NCBI GenBank assembly: GCA_963971225.1
Contig: OZ020268.1
Location: 11,357,032 to 11,421,031 of the forward strand
Length of the DNA stretch: 64,000 nucleotides
Direction: 5' to 3'
Origin: Melieria omissa
Taxonomy: Eukaryota; Arthropoda; Insecta; Diptera; Ulidiidae
A program made the translations under genes and the position numbers. Positions 22,404-33,394 of this stretch are shown one piece after another; the stretch's first letter is position 1, and every line of letters starts with the position of its first letter. A model generated the notes under the pieces. The model had not been told where the DNA came from. It did no database searches and saw only the letters and a program-made list of their open reading frames with translations.

Positions 22404-23390
22404 TGTGCTTACTTACCGGTATATCAGTATGAAGTGAGCCTTTTTTTGCGAAAATAAAAAAATTAAAAAAAAATTGGCCATTGCTAGCCACATATTTTGT
22501 CCATCCTTTAGGCAATTTGTGGACACCGCGCGAATTGTGTGTCTTTTGAAGCAAACCAATTAAACACCCAATTTTCGACTTCCTCGTAGGAATTGAAATG
22601 TTGCTCAGCCAATGCGTGTCCCATCGATGAAAACAAATGGTAGTCGGAAGGAGCCAAGTCTGGTGAATACGGCGAGTGGCGCAGCAGCTCCCAGCCAAGT
22701 GCTTTGATTGTATCCTGAACCGGTTTTACTTTATGTGCAGGTGCATTGTCATGGAGCAAAATGACCTTGCCGTCTCTTCTGGCCCATTCTGGTCGTTTTT
22801 CGATCAATGCATGGTTCAAATTGATCATTTGTTGTCGGTAGCGATTAGTATTAACGGTTTCGCCAGGTTTTAACAACTCGTAATACACCACGCCAATCTG
22901 GTCCCACCAAACGCACAGCATTGTCTTCTTGCCGAATCGATCTGGTTTTGGTTACCCATTTTCCACACTTTTGGATCTTTCCCATAGCTTTTAAATGGAC
23001 AGAAATTGTTGCTTGTGCAACATTTAACATTTCTGCCATTTGCTTTTGACTCAAAGTGTCATCTTTATCCAATATCGTTTGCAATTCGGCGCCTTCAAAC
23101 TTTTTTGGTGGTCTTCAACGTTCTTCATTTCTCACATCAAAATCATTAATTCTGAACCGTTGAAACCACCTTTTGCATGTTGCTCTTGATATGGCATGAT
23201 CACTATATGCCTCGACAAGCATTCGATGCGACTCTGCAGCACTTTTCTTCAAGTGAAAATAAAAAATTAATGCTTTCCGCATCATTACTATCTGATACAA
23301 AATTCGGCATTCTTAACACAAAATATTCGCTATCGAGACATTTGTATCTTGAGGCTCACTTCACACTGATATACCTGGTAATTACCTAAC
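22404..23390 (-). mobile_element. Internally deleted mariner element (D34D type)
   Basis: Bounded by TA (22402-22403, 23391-23392) and ~37-bp terminal inverted repeats that share ACC(A)GGTATATCAG and GTGAAGTGAGCC/ATGAAGTGAGCC. At about 987 bp it is some 300 bp shorter than a typical full mariner. The right end lies directly beside a LINE relic (23393-23545), so it inserted next to or into that relic. Confidence 0.9.
22430..23300 (-). pseudogene. mariner transposase, deleted and frameshifted
   Basis: Minus strand. The N-terminal DNA-binding part (SAAESHRMLVEAY … CKRWFQRF) is open from 23300 to a TGA at 23115 and continues in the same frame through PPKKFEGAELQTIL to the second helix-turn-helix (LNVAQATISVHL). 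Around 22920-22945 roughly 100 codons are missing, including the first catalytic Asp. Another frame resumes with MLCVWWDQIGVVYYELLKPGET. The second and third catalytic residues are present: HDNAPAH and APSDYHLF, with 34 residues between the Asp residues. A further frameshift near 22535 precedes KLPKGWTKYVASNGQ. It cannot encode an active enzyme, but its ends may still be cut by a related transposase. Confidence 0.92.
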
Positions 23391-23392
23391 TA

Positions 23393-23545
23393 GGCATTAG
23401 AACCTGTTACCGGATTACAGACTGCTGCAAAAATTCTCTTCAGATGCCTTTTGCTTGACTAGCGCCTTCTCTAGTTAGTTCTCTAGTTGGTCCTTCCATG
23501 GAAAGCATGGCCTGCTTCTGCATCAATTTTCTGCCATCTTCTATA
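23393..23545 (-). mobile_element. LINE relic, copy 2, next to the mariner end
   Basis: AGAACCTGTTACCGGATTAC at 23399-23418 matches AGAACCCGCTACCAGGTTAC at 20001-20020. Further in, CTAGTTGGTCCTTCCATGG corresponds to TAACTTGGTCCTGCCATCC. This is a second, more decayed copy of the LINE C-terminal region at 20009-20190, in the same minus orientation. No continuous frame survives. Confidence 0.55.
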
Positions 23546-23839
23546 CAGTTCAAATAAACATTTCCAAGACTCCGTTAGTAAAATTTAGGCGAAATAAATC
23601 AGAGCTGGAAGAAGTGTGTCGAATTGAAGTGGGAAACTTTTCAGAAAACCCTCAAATATCTCCCTCTGCCTGTTGTCTTTATGTCCAGTTTCTATCTAGT
23701 GGGGCTCGCAAGAAGGGGTTTGGGGGTGTCAACCCTCTCAAATATCTGTTTGAATACGCAAAATAAGGTTTCAAATGGTATTGGACCCAACAATTGTGTA
23801 CGGAACTCCCCAAAGTGACATCATGTGTGTGGTCATACT

Positions 23840-23860
23840 GGGCGTATGAGTGATATTAAT
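23840..23860 (+). promoter_or_regulatory. Copy of the dispersed motif, in tandem unit 1
   Basis: GGCGTATGAGTGATATTAAT; one mismatch to the consensus in the ACATT part. Confidence 0.35.
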
Positions 23861-24134
23861 TCAGTACACGCGCCAGAAAGAAGAAATTAATAATATTGTT
23901 TTTTACAACACTTCTATCACAACACTGAAATAGCACATTTAAATTCTAGTTTTTAATTCAATTACAATTTAGAAATAAAAAATTTTAGCTAAGCATTCAA
24001 AATGTATAATTATGAATAAATTAGAATCAAATTTCAATCACACTTAGTGCAGTGTTTTGCATTCACAAGTTGTGTACGGAACTCCTCAAGTTGTGTACGG
24101 AACTCCTCAAATTGAAATGTGTGTGGTCGTACTG

Positions 24135-24154
24135 GGCGTATGAGTGACATTAAT
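24135..24154 (+). promoter_or_regulatory. Copy of the dispersed motif, in tandem unit 2
   Basis: GGCGTATGAGTGACATTAAT, an exact match. It arose by the tandem duplication, so it is not independent of the copy at 23840. Confidence 0.35.
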
Positions 24155-24352
24155 GAAATACATTCGCCAGAAAGAAGAAATTTATAATATTTTTGTTTTT
24201 AAATCACAACACTGAAATAACAAATTTAAATTCAATTTTTTAATTCAATCACAGTTTTGAAATAAAAAAGTTTAGTTTAGCATTCATTTCATTTGTTCAT
24301 TTTTTGAATAATTATGAATAAATTATAATCAAATTTCAATCACACTTAATGC

Positions 24353-26985
24353 TCTTTTTTGCCCAACTTATTATTAGATTTTGTTTATGCAAAATCCAAA
24401 TTGCTTTTTAAAAGTTCTCTGCTTTTACTGTCATTTTACTAATTTTACGCAGATTTGGAACTAACAATTTGTAACTTTCAGCCAATTAAAACATTAACTG
24501 ATGCATTAATTAAGTAAATGTCAACTTGTACTGACCACAAAAAAAGTTATTTATCAAAGGTAAATATTCATGACGATTTCAATGTGAATGTTGTTTCGCT
24601 GAAAAGCGAATTAATTTTGAGAAATTATGCGTAACAAAATTAGACTCGCAAGGGTCCTTTCTGTCTTGTTGTCTGCATAGTTGTGCCTCGTTGATTGCAT
24701 TTCAGGTCTTTTTGCGGTTTCTTCATATTCGCGGAGAAAAACTTTTTCCATAACGTTAACTTTGTCACACTTTTATGCTTTTGTTGTTGTTGCGCTGGCG
24801 TACATTGAACTTTGTGCAGTAAAATGTGAAAGCGGCATTGCTGGTTGGGGAGTTTGTGATGTGGGGATTTATTTTTACATTTGTTGATTCGCAGTTGGTA
24901 GTTATTTCTGTAGGGAAATGTTTTTCATTTTTTGAAGAACTTTTGAAGATTTTTTGATAAAATATTTCTTATAAAATTCATTTAAAAAAAGGCAAAAAAA
25001 AGGCACACAAAACGACAGCAGCCTACAAGACAACGACATGTTTGTGCCTTAACAGCCTCAATCGCTGACAGCTGAAAGCAATGATAGCAACATGAGAACG
25101 CCCCGAGCTTCATTTGCATACGTTAGAACGGCAGCAACGTGAAACATGGCGATTAACTTGTTTTCAGGTTAACAGATAAATTGCGTTACATATCCCCATG
25201 CACACACACAGACACACACACAGAGACACCACCAACTCATGGGAGGCACCACAAGTCTATGTGTATTGTGTGCATGTGTATGTAAATAGACTCGGAAGCA
25301 AGCTTATTTTTTATAGACAGCAACGACCAGCAGCCATTGAGCACTGCCAGCCTGCTGTGTAAGCAACAACAGATAAAGAAGAAGACAACAAAAGTAAATA
25401 TTGAGGCAAATTGTGTATTGAAAAGGAGAGTTTGCTACAATTTAATGTATTGGAAGAAAATAGAGGATAGTGTGAAGGTATTTTGGATTTGTTTGGAAAT
25501 ATTTTGAAAAGTGTTCTTTGTTGTCTAAGAATGTCGAATTGAACTCTTGATTCATTTGCTTCGATTTGGACATCAGTGTTGGTTGTTTGCTTTTGAATTT
25601 GGAAGCGTTGGTTCACTGATAAACGATCAGATTATTCAACGTTCACGTTCAACAAGAAGCCATGGCTGCAGCAAATGTTCACTTTTGACCTTAAAAAATC
25701 TTAATTTAAAAAAGCTTAGCAAAATAAAGAAAACACTCTTTCCAGAAGAAACTATTTTCGTGCTTTTTTTCCTTTAAGTATGCCAAATAATTGAGATTTT
25801 CCATTGTTTAGCCTCGTTTGTCAGCATCAGCTGTTGCCGACTTTACAAACTTGCATACAAATCCGCTCAAATCTACGCCCACAAGTGTTGCTCAAAATAT
25901 GCCATAACAACAACAATAATCAAACTCGAAGGCACATCATCATTTGTTGTGAATTCCAAATTCCTATGAGTTTAGTCTCTAATCGAAAGATTGACGAGAA
26001 GTGCACAAGTAAAATACAATAAATCAAGAAAATATGGCTTTTTAAAAAAGTCAAATGCAAGTTGACAGCAGCTGAAAAAGTGCTCATCAATGGTTGCGAG
26101 CAAACAGAAACGCAATACAGCTGCGGCAAAATGATTTGAAATCTAAGAATTGCATCAATGCTCGCATTAATCATTTTTTCACTTTTCAGTTGGGGTAAAA
26201 TCGATTTCAATTTCTGCGTAAAAAAAATTTACTAGGTATATATAAATAAATACATTGAGAGCTTATCGTTTGGTTTGGCAGATAAATTTATTTGTAAGCC
26301 AACTTTGCGCTTAGGTGGGATTAAATTGGACAAATATTCGTAATGCGTTGTAAGACCGCAAGGATTCGGCAGTGCGCAGAGTGAAGCTTATTGTGAAAAA
26401 GCGGAAGCGATAAAAAAACAGCTGGAGTGTAAAGCTGAATGAAATTGGGAATGAAAATTGGGGGAAACGACTGTTAAGAATACTGATACTGATATACAAG
26501 AATATATTATTAAATCGACTTATTTAGTAATGAATTATGAACTAAAAATTAACTGCAACATAGACGATTTATCATTGAATTTGGTAAAAGAGAGCAAACA
26601 TTCAGAAGGTATATTCAACTTAAAGTCAGCAAAGTGGCCAACTTTTTGAGGCTTTTGAAGCTCAGTTAAAATTAAAAACAGATTTATAGATCTGTTTCTG
26701 CTTAGGGATCATGTTTTATTATAATTGACTCCTGTACAATGTGGTCAAAATGCCTCTGGCTCTTGCAACCAGATGCAGCAATTTTGTGAAACTTTTATTT
26801 CTATATTGCAAAGTGTGGCATAACAGAACATAATTGGAATTTAAAAGCAACGATCTAACATTAGCAATGGAATAGAAAATGGGTTGTTATGGCCAGTTAA
26901 GTAAGAAAGCATATCAAGTCCTGAGAGTAAAAAATGAAAATATTTAATGTTTATTTTTAATAAAAACTAAGGTCATGTTTCACCT
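24353..26985. other. Spacer; possible regulatory island near 25000-25160
   Basis: No gene recognised. 25010-25160 is more GC-rich, with a CAGCTG E-box and TTTGCATA words. A CA/CACACAG run lies at 25200-25230. The minus-strand frame of 101 codons at 25311-25616 has no recognisable domain. Confidence 0.35.
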
Positions 26986-26989
26986 GAAG

Positions 26990-27190
26990 GAACCTATCAA
27001 AGGATTTAAAAAAAGAAGGACGTGAGCTGCAGAAATTAGTTCTACTTTCTTACTAAAAAAAGGACAAGTCCTAGCTGAAGAAATCTTTCACAGAGAGTTT
27101 ATTTTTATTTTCTTTCTTACTAAAAAGAAGGACTAGTCCTAGCTGAAGAAATCGTTCACTGCTGTGTATTCCCAGAGAGTTTGAATTAAG
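26990..27190. repeat. Tandem repeat, about 68-bp unit
   Basis: TTACTAAAAA-AAGGAC(A/T)AGTCCTAGCTGAAGAAATC occurs at 27050 and 27118, preceded by a weaker unit (AAGAAGGACGTGAGCTGCAGAAAT). CAGAGAGTTT closes two of the units. Confidence 0.75.
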
Positions 27191-27464
27191 GTTTTCCGTT
27201 TCTAACAGAAACTTGAGTAAATATCCATCTTTTCCAGTAAGTTTCATCCAGGTTGCGTAGTCACTAAAGTCATAAATGTAAAATTATGCCAATTTGGCCC
27301 ATTGTGATATTTTATATATTTGATTCACCATAACCTGCAAACCCATCGAAATTTCTTATTTGGCATATCAAGTGATGGATATCTGCTATTGAGATGTCGG
27401 CAAGGCTATCGATGTTATAAAACTCTAATACTTATAGGCTTTAACCAAGGTTTTTCTATAAGGA

Positions 27465-28395
27465 CAGTGTTGCCAGATCAAGAGATTTCCTCCTAGATTT
27501 CGAAAATTCTTGGCCGTTTAGGAGACTTTTAGATTTAGGAGAAAGTTTAGGGATTTTTTAAATCATTAGTGGATTTTTGGGAGATTTTTGACAGTGTTGC
27601 CAGATCAAGAGATTTCCTCTTAGATTTCGAAAATTCTTGGCCTTTTAAGAGAATTTTCAGGAGCAAGAATTGTTAAGGAGAAAGTTCAGGAGTTTCATAT
27701 TTGATGTTTGGGTAGTTTTCAGATCCTTAGTGGATTTTTGGGAGATTTTTTACAGTGTTGCCAGATCAGAAGATTTCCTCATAGATTTAGGAGATTCTTG
27801 GTTTTTGAGAATTTGTAGAAGAAAGAATTTTTAGGAGAAAGTTTAGGAGATTTATATTTTATATGAGGGGATTTTTCGGTTCCTTAGTGGATTTTTGGGA
27901 GATTTTTGTATAACAAAGTATGATGCATTGGAAACACTGGCAGCAAAACATATTTTTTCAACTATTTTAATAGTCAAAGCATCCTATTGTGTTAAAAATT
28001 TGTAAGCTTACAAAATGTAAGCACGTTCTATCTCGTTCTCACTTATTGCTGGCACAATGAAATCCAAAAAAGACACTTTTTGTTTACTACATTTTATATA
28101 TGTTTTGTTATTGTTTTGAAGCTGAGTTTTTGTTGTTAAGCTGAAGATGATAAAATGAAATAAATTATATTTACTTATGTTTATATTTTTATGGGCACAA
28201 TAGATCTTTTAGGTCGCAGTGCACATTCCCCGGCAGTAATAATATATTTTTATTTTTTTATCACAAGTTTATTTCCTTTAAAATTACGCAAATTATACAA
28301 AAATGTTAAATTTTAGATTTTTGAACTTTTGGGAGGAGATTTCAGTATTTTTTTTAGATTTAAGAGAAAGTCATTTCAGGTATCTGGCAACACTG
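27465..28395. mobile_element. 931-bp TIR element with three head-to-tail 5' end repeats
   Basis: CAGTGTTGCCAGAT at 27465 recurs at 27592 and 27753 as the start of three 127-161-bp direct units (…AGATTTCCTC…TTAGTGGATTTTTGGGAGATTTTT). The complement ATCTGGCAACACTG closes the element at 28382-28395. CAG…CTG ends of this kind fit hAT-type elements, but no clean 8-bp duplication is visible, so the superfamily is inferred. The interior is AT-rich and noncoding. Confidence 0.75.
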
Positions 28396-28500
28396 AATCG
28401 CAACCAACCAAATTTTTAAGGTAGCAACAGAGATTTAATTAACTCTGATAAATTTTTTTTCAATTATTTAGTAAATACCATGGAACGTTATGGCTTTTAG

Positions 28501-28683
28501 CAGTGGCTGATTTAGGGGGGTGAGTTTTGGGTGTTGAAATCCCGCCCCCCCGAAATATTAGGAACCGCCTATAAATTAAAACTGCCTATAAATTAAAAGA
28601 AATTTTTGATATTTTATGAATATTAAAGAATTACTTTTTGAAACCCCAGGCCCCCTCGAAATATTTTTCTGAATCCACCGCTG
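28501..28683. mobile_element. hAT-type MITE, copy 2 (183 bp)
   Basis: Starts CAGTGGCTGATTTAG and ends CTGAATCCACCGCTG. It is flanked by GCTTTTAG and ACTTTTAG, an 8-bp duplication with one difference. Its reverse complement shares AAAAATATTT, GTAATTCTTTAATATTC and ATAAAAT with the copy at 9886-10045. CCTATAAATTAAAA is tandemly duplicated inside. Confidence 0.88.
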
Positions 28684-28691
28684 ACTTTTAG

Positions 28692-30220
28692 CAAAGTGCG
28701 CAGTCAGAAAATTTTATCAAAGTCACTGGGAAACATTCTGTACAATAATTGAATTTTATCATCTTTAGCCATGAGAACCAGTTTTGGTGAGTAATGAATG
28801 TTTATGTGAACAAGCAAATTTGTTGGATTTAGCTTGAAACCAATGAACTCGAGATACTCCAACAGCAGATCCCTTCCGAGAAAGTCGTTGTTGTTGTCGC
28901 TGGCTTGGCGGAATCATTGGTGCGTACTTCTTCCAAAACAAAACTGGAATTGCCAGAAGCATCAAAAGCGAACAGATCGACAATAAGTAACTTTTTGTCA
29001 TCCAAGCTGAATGATATGAACATCGATAACACGTGGAACAGGTCGAGCACAAACAATTGATGCTTTTCAATTTAATATAACAAACTTTATCTAACAAATT
29101 GAGCCAAAAAAAATTTAACTACTGAATGCGTATCACCAAGTAAAGTCACAGCAAATATTTGAACGAGGTTATTTAATTTCAAACGAAACAAATTAGAGTT
29201 GATATCTTATCTGGAAGAACTTTTTCTGTAGACCGAAATTAATAAATAAAAAATTAAATTAAATTAAAGTTAAATATCAATTTAATTTATTTACATCTAA
29301 GAGTCAAGTGTCCTTACTGAAAAAACACCCCAAATGTGTATACAGCAAAATCCTGTCTATGCGCAAACGAGTTGCAAAATAGTTTCTTTTTCACATTCGG
29401 AGGTGACATGGCTTTCTTTACTTCATCTCCTCAATTAGCTGACTTCCAACTATTACTTAACACTCATAGAAATATCTTACAATGCCGCTGAAGTCATTAA
29501 GGAGCTCATACAGCTCATGTCAGCTTAGTCATGAACTTATCTATCTTATCTCACATTGCATGCAAAGGTTTTGTTTGTAAATTCAGGCCAGCAATCGGTT
29601 AATACAACTTACTCACATTTCAGTTTCATACACATTCAGCTTCACACGCATTAAAAAGAGGAAATCAGAGACAGAACACTCAGCAGTAGCCGTTGGGTAG
29701 GAAATTCAACAATGCTGCTGTCAAAGTGCCCTCCTACACTATTGTAGAGAGCGCATTGTGTCTCGAGACGCTTTATAGATCAACGTGGGTGGTCGTCAAA
29801 AAACAAACATACAAAAACTTGCCCAAATGTGAATAGCATATTTTTGGGACTAATGTATTGTATGAATGTTTGTGTGTGTGCGTAGGCTGTTTCATACAAA
29901 GCCCGCAAGCAGACATGTCAGTCAATCAGTCGCAGCCCACAAGGACTTGTGATGCAAAAAATACAAAATATTCATTGCATGCATTATGTGCCTTCACCTA
30001 TTTGCTGCTGTCGGCATTCGACTCATTGAATATTTAGCTGTCGGCAGTTGACTGCGACTACACGTGAAGGTTACACAGTTCAAAATTGAGCCATGAAATT
30101 CATGTTTTGATTGTGACAAGATTTAGATTGGATTGTAAGAGGAGTAGGGAAACTAAAAACAAAAAATTATAAATGCGCTTTGGGTCAGGAAATAAAAACA
30201 CAAAGGCTTAAGCAATTTTT
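28692..30220. other. Spacer without recognised gene
   Basis: Overlapping minus-strand frames near 28765-29097 (up to 110 codons) show no known domain. 29580-30070 is unique and somewhat less AT-rich, with GT/CA-type words near 29870. Confidence 0.35.
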
Positions 30221-30605
30221 ACACAATTTCTTACTTTAAACTTAACATTTATTAGTTTTGTTCTAAGAAGTTGAAGATAAAAAAATGAAAAACCAAAGCA
30301 TTACTCAATCTCAAAGTTTTGTCAGCAGTTCAATGAACTCTTGAGTGATTTAGGTAAATTGTTCTGAAGAGCTTGAAGAGTGAGAGAAGTGCAGAGTGAT
30401 TTATAGCTCTGAAAGTAATCTTGAGGGGTAGAGCACCAATTACGCAATTTCTTACTTTAAACTTAACATTTATTAGTTGTGTTCTAAGAAGTTGAAGATA
30501 AAAAATGAAAAACCAAAGCTTTGTCAGCAGTTAAATAAACTCTTGAGGGCTTGGAGAGTGAGTGAAGTGCAGAGTGAATTATAGTTTTGAAACTAATCTT
30601 TTTAG
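30221..30605. repeat. Tandem duplication, 221-bp period
   Basis: ACACAATTTCTTACTTTAAA at 30221 returns as ACGCAATTTCTTACTTTAAA at 30442. Both are followed by AACATTTATTAGTT, GTTCTAAGAAGTTGAAGATA, AAAACCAAAGC, GTCAGCAGTT and GTGCAGAGTGA. The second unit is shortened by small deletions. Confidence 0.85.
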
Positions 30606-30675
30606 AACTGTATTGCAAGACATTTGAAATGTTAATTGATTTGACATGTTAATTGAATTTCACATGTTTATAGAT

Positions 30676-31200
30676 TAAAATAAAATAAAATAAAATAAAA
30701 TAAAATAAAATAAAATAAAATAAAATAAAATAAAAGAAAAGAAAAGAAAAGAAAAGAAAAGAAAAGAAAAGAAAAGAAAAGAAAAGAAAAGAAAAGAAAA
30801 GAAAAGAAAAGAAAAGAAAAGAAAAGAAAAGAAAAGAAAAGAAAAGAAAAGTAAAATAAAATAAAATAAAATAAAATAAAATAAAATAAAATAAAATAAA
30901 ATAAAATAAAATAAAATAAAATAAAATAAAATAAAATAAAATAAAATAAAATAAAATAAAATAAAATAAAATAAAATAAAATAAAATAAAATAAAATAAA
31001 ATAAAATAAAATAAAATAAAATAAAATAAAATAAAATAAAATAAAATAAAATAAAATAAAATAAAATAAAATAAAATAAAATAAAATAAAAAAAATAAAA
31101 TAAAATAAAATCAAATAAAAATAAAATAAAATAAAATAAAATAAAATAAAATAAAATAAAGTAAAGTAAAATAAAATAAAATAAATCAAAATAAAATAAT
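30676..31200. repeat. Pentanucleotide microsatellite: AAAAT with an AAAAG block, about 525 bp
   Basis: (AAAAT)n from about 30676, a pure AAAAG block from about 30732 to 30850, then AAAAT again to about 31200 with a few slips. The unit is the complement of the TTTTA array at 19362-19978, so the two arrays are inverted relative to each other 11 kb apart. The minus-strand frame through it (Phe-Ile-Leu-Tyr and Ser-Phe-Leu repeats) is not a gene. Confidence 0.97.
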
Positions 31201-31498
31201 TAAGTAATAAAAAAATATTTAACAATAAATAAATAATTACTAAAAATTTTCAAAATTCAAAAAATATAATATTGATCCCACAGCTGGGGAAAACATGTTA
31301 AACAATCTGTAAAACTGGCCCTCCTACATCAATGTAAAATTGTGTCCCAAGCGTTTTTGATTTCCTGTGAGCTGGACATGCTTTCCTTAATGTTTGATAC
31401 AAAAAAAAAAAATTCGTTAACATTTTTCACACAAAATGTCGGTTTTTTAAAAGCTCAATGTCGATCTTGTATATATATACATATTACTGCATATATAA

Positions 31499-32068
31499 CA
31501 CTGCACAACAAAATCAATTTTTTTTTTAAATAACAAGGATCTGACAACGGATTCTGGCAAAGGGGACCAGAAAAAAATATACGTGTATCGGCGTTTTGAA
31601 AGGAACTGAATTTTTTGTTAGAGCGGTCAAAGTGTTCCCCCTTTTGCGCATTCTTATGGTGAATCGGAGTAAATTTTTCCCATACACACTAACCCTCAGA
31701 AATCAAGTTTTGTAGTCGATTTTAGTACCAATTTTGATTGAGTATGAAATAAATACTTAAACACATTTTCAGTTTCGGCTTAATTCTGGCATTCAAGTTA
31801 ATTTCTGAGCTTTGATGTATTCGGAGACCCATAGTAGAATTTTATGGCGAATATTTTTGTGGTACATTTTGTCCTTAAAATGTCCTGTTTTACAGGACAT
31901 TTTCGGCATTTTAGAAAAAAGGGTCAAATTGACCCATAAAAATAGGAGCTATAGGGTTAAAGTGCCCAACAGAAATTTTCTTCGTAGTATTTTACATCAA
32001 TTTGCTGAACACATCATACACCTAAAATGTGAGGTTGAATGGTTTTCCTATGCCGATTCAGCACAGAG
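31499..32068. mobile_element. Truncated copy of the CACTGCACAACA-type MITE
   Basis: Starts CACTGCACAACAAAATC after TAA (31496-31498). It aligns with 49855-50310, with shared words such as ATATACGTGTATCGGCGTTT, CAGGACATTTT and GGGTCAAATTGACCCATA. Similarity ends near GCCGATTCA (32068), so the right TIR is missing. A left-arm stretch (GCATTCTTATGGTGAATCGG) that is absent from the left arm of the other copy matches that copy's right arm, so the ancestral TIR was longer than 100 bp. Confidence 0.87.
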
Positions 32069-32973
32069 ACTGATTGTGTCTGTGAAGTTTTCAGTGAACT
32101 CTGGTAAAATATTTCCATGAAATATTAAATATTTTTTATTTAGCCGAAGGCCTTGGCAGCCAGTGCTTTTCTTACTTTAGTGCAATAATTATTTACAATT
32201 ATTTCTCTCTTAAATATATAAATAAAATAAATAAAAATTAAATATTTTCTTAGAACATTGCACACACAGCTTTTACTAATTCACTCAAAGCACACTGAAT
32301 ACCACATCACTTTTTCTTGTCATAAATTTAAAACCAACTAAAACATTTCACTTGTTTAAATTTTACATCAGTGTCATAAATTTTAAATTTAAATTTCTCC
32401 AAATTTTGCATTAAAATAGAATCAGAAGACCGCTGCACCGGCGTCTTTTGTATTGTAATTTATTTTCAATTACAATTCAAACCATTTTGCATACAAAACA
32501 TTAAACGCCTTCTGCACCTTCAGCTCGGTATTGCTTCCTGGAAGTGTTGCTATGGAAATTTTCATTATTAATTCTGCATGTGAAATAGGTGGTGAATAAT
32601 GCTGCCAGCGCCAATCATTATCGCTTAGAAGGCTAATTGTCGACTGCCATGAAATGTGTGCGAATGAGCCGCAACGACCTTCCGAAACCTGTCAGCGAGA
32701 GCACAAACGTGCAGACATTAGAATTAATTTCCCTCGCAAGTGAGTTCAATGAACCGAAAGTCAATTACCTACGCTTCAAAGCAATTGTGAAATTGCAAAG
32801 AATGTGTTGTGGTGCGGTGAAACATTTGTATGGAACGCGCTCCAAACGAAATCAATCAACAGTCGCTGCCAAACATATTTCGAACATTAAAAATTAGCGA
32901 AGATATTTTCTGCATCATAGACATGAACTGACATGGGTAGATATTTTCGTATATACATATGTTATGTGTGTAT
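32069..32973. other. Spacer without recognised gene
   Basis: AT-rich; an 86-codon plus frame at 32637-32897 has no recognisable domain. Nothing else supported. Confidence 0.35.
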
Positions 32974-33394
32974 TAGAGATAGCACTTCCGGATCAGTTTT
33001 AAAATCCCGGAATTTTTGGGACTGATAATCGCAGTCTTGGGATTCTGGGATTTTTTTCGGGATTTGGAATTTGAAGGAACTAAATTGGACATATTTTTGA
33101 ATCGAATCAATTTTGTTTTCGTATTTAATACAATTTCCTGTTCATATCTTAAAACTTGGAACATTTTCATGGCAAATAACATAAAATTAATAACATACAA
33201 ATGCATTTTATTGCCAAACTACCTCGCAACCCCTTTTAGAAATTAATTTGACAAAAGCAAAAACTAAGCTATGTTTCGATTCAGTGATCGAGTTTGGTCA
33301 ATTTCGCTATTTTTCGGAGCTGAAAAAGTACGGGATTTCGGGATTTCGGAATTTCGGGATTTCGGGATTTCGTATCCTGGTATTGCAATCACTA
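32974..33394. mobile_element. Probable hAT-like MITE rich in GGGATTTC repeats
   Basis: TAGAGATAGCACTTCCGG at the left end is imperfectly inverted at the right (complement of CCTGGTATTGCAATCACTA). Both halves carry CCCGGAATTT / CGGGATTTCGGGATTT runs able to pair. TAGAGATG-like ends are known from hAT elements. Flanks share only GTGTGT, so the duplication is unproven. Confidence 0.5.

Larger units (their letters stand above)
23794..24352. repeat. Tandem duplication, about 275-300 bp unit, two copies
   Basis: Both units start TTGTGTACGGAACTCC (23794; 24069 and again 24091, a 22-bp internal duplication). They share GGCGTATGAGTGA, CGCCAGAAAGAAGAAAT, CACAACACTGAAATA and TTATGAATAAATTA. The second unit carries its own copy of the dispersed motif. 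Confidence 0.85.

Noticed and set aside
30668..31225. 185-codon minus-strand frame, the longest outside transposons
   Set aside because: It spans the AAAAT/AAAAG array only; composition alone explains the open frame.
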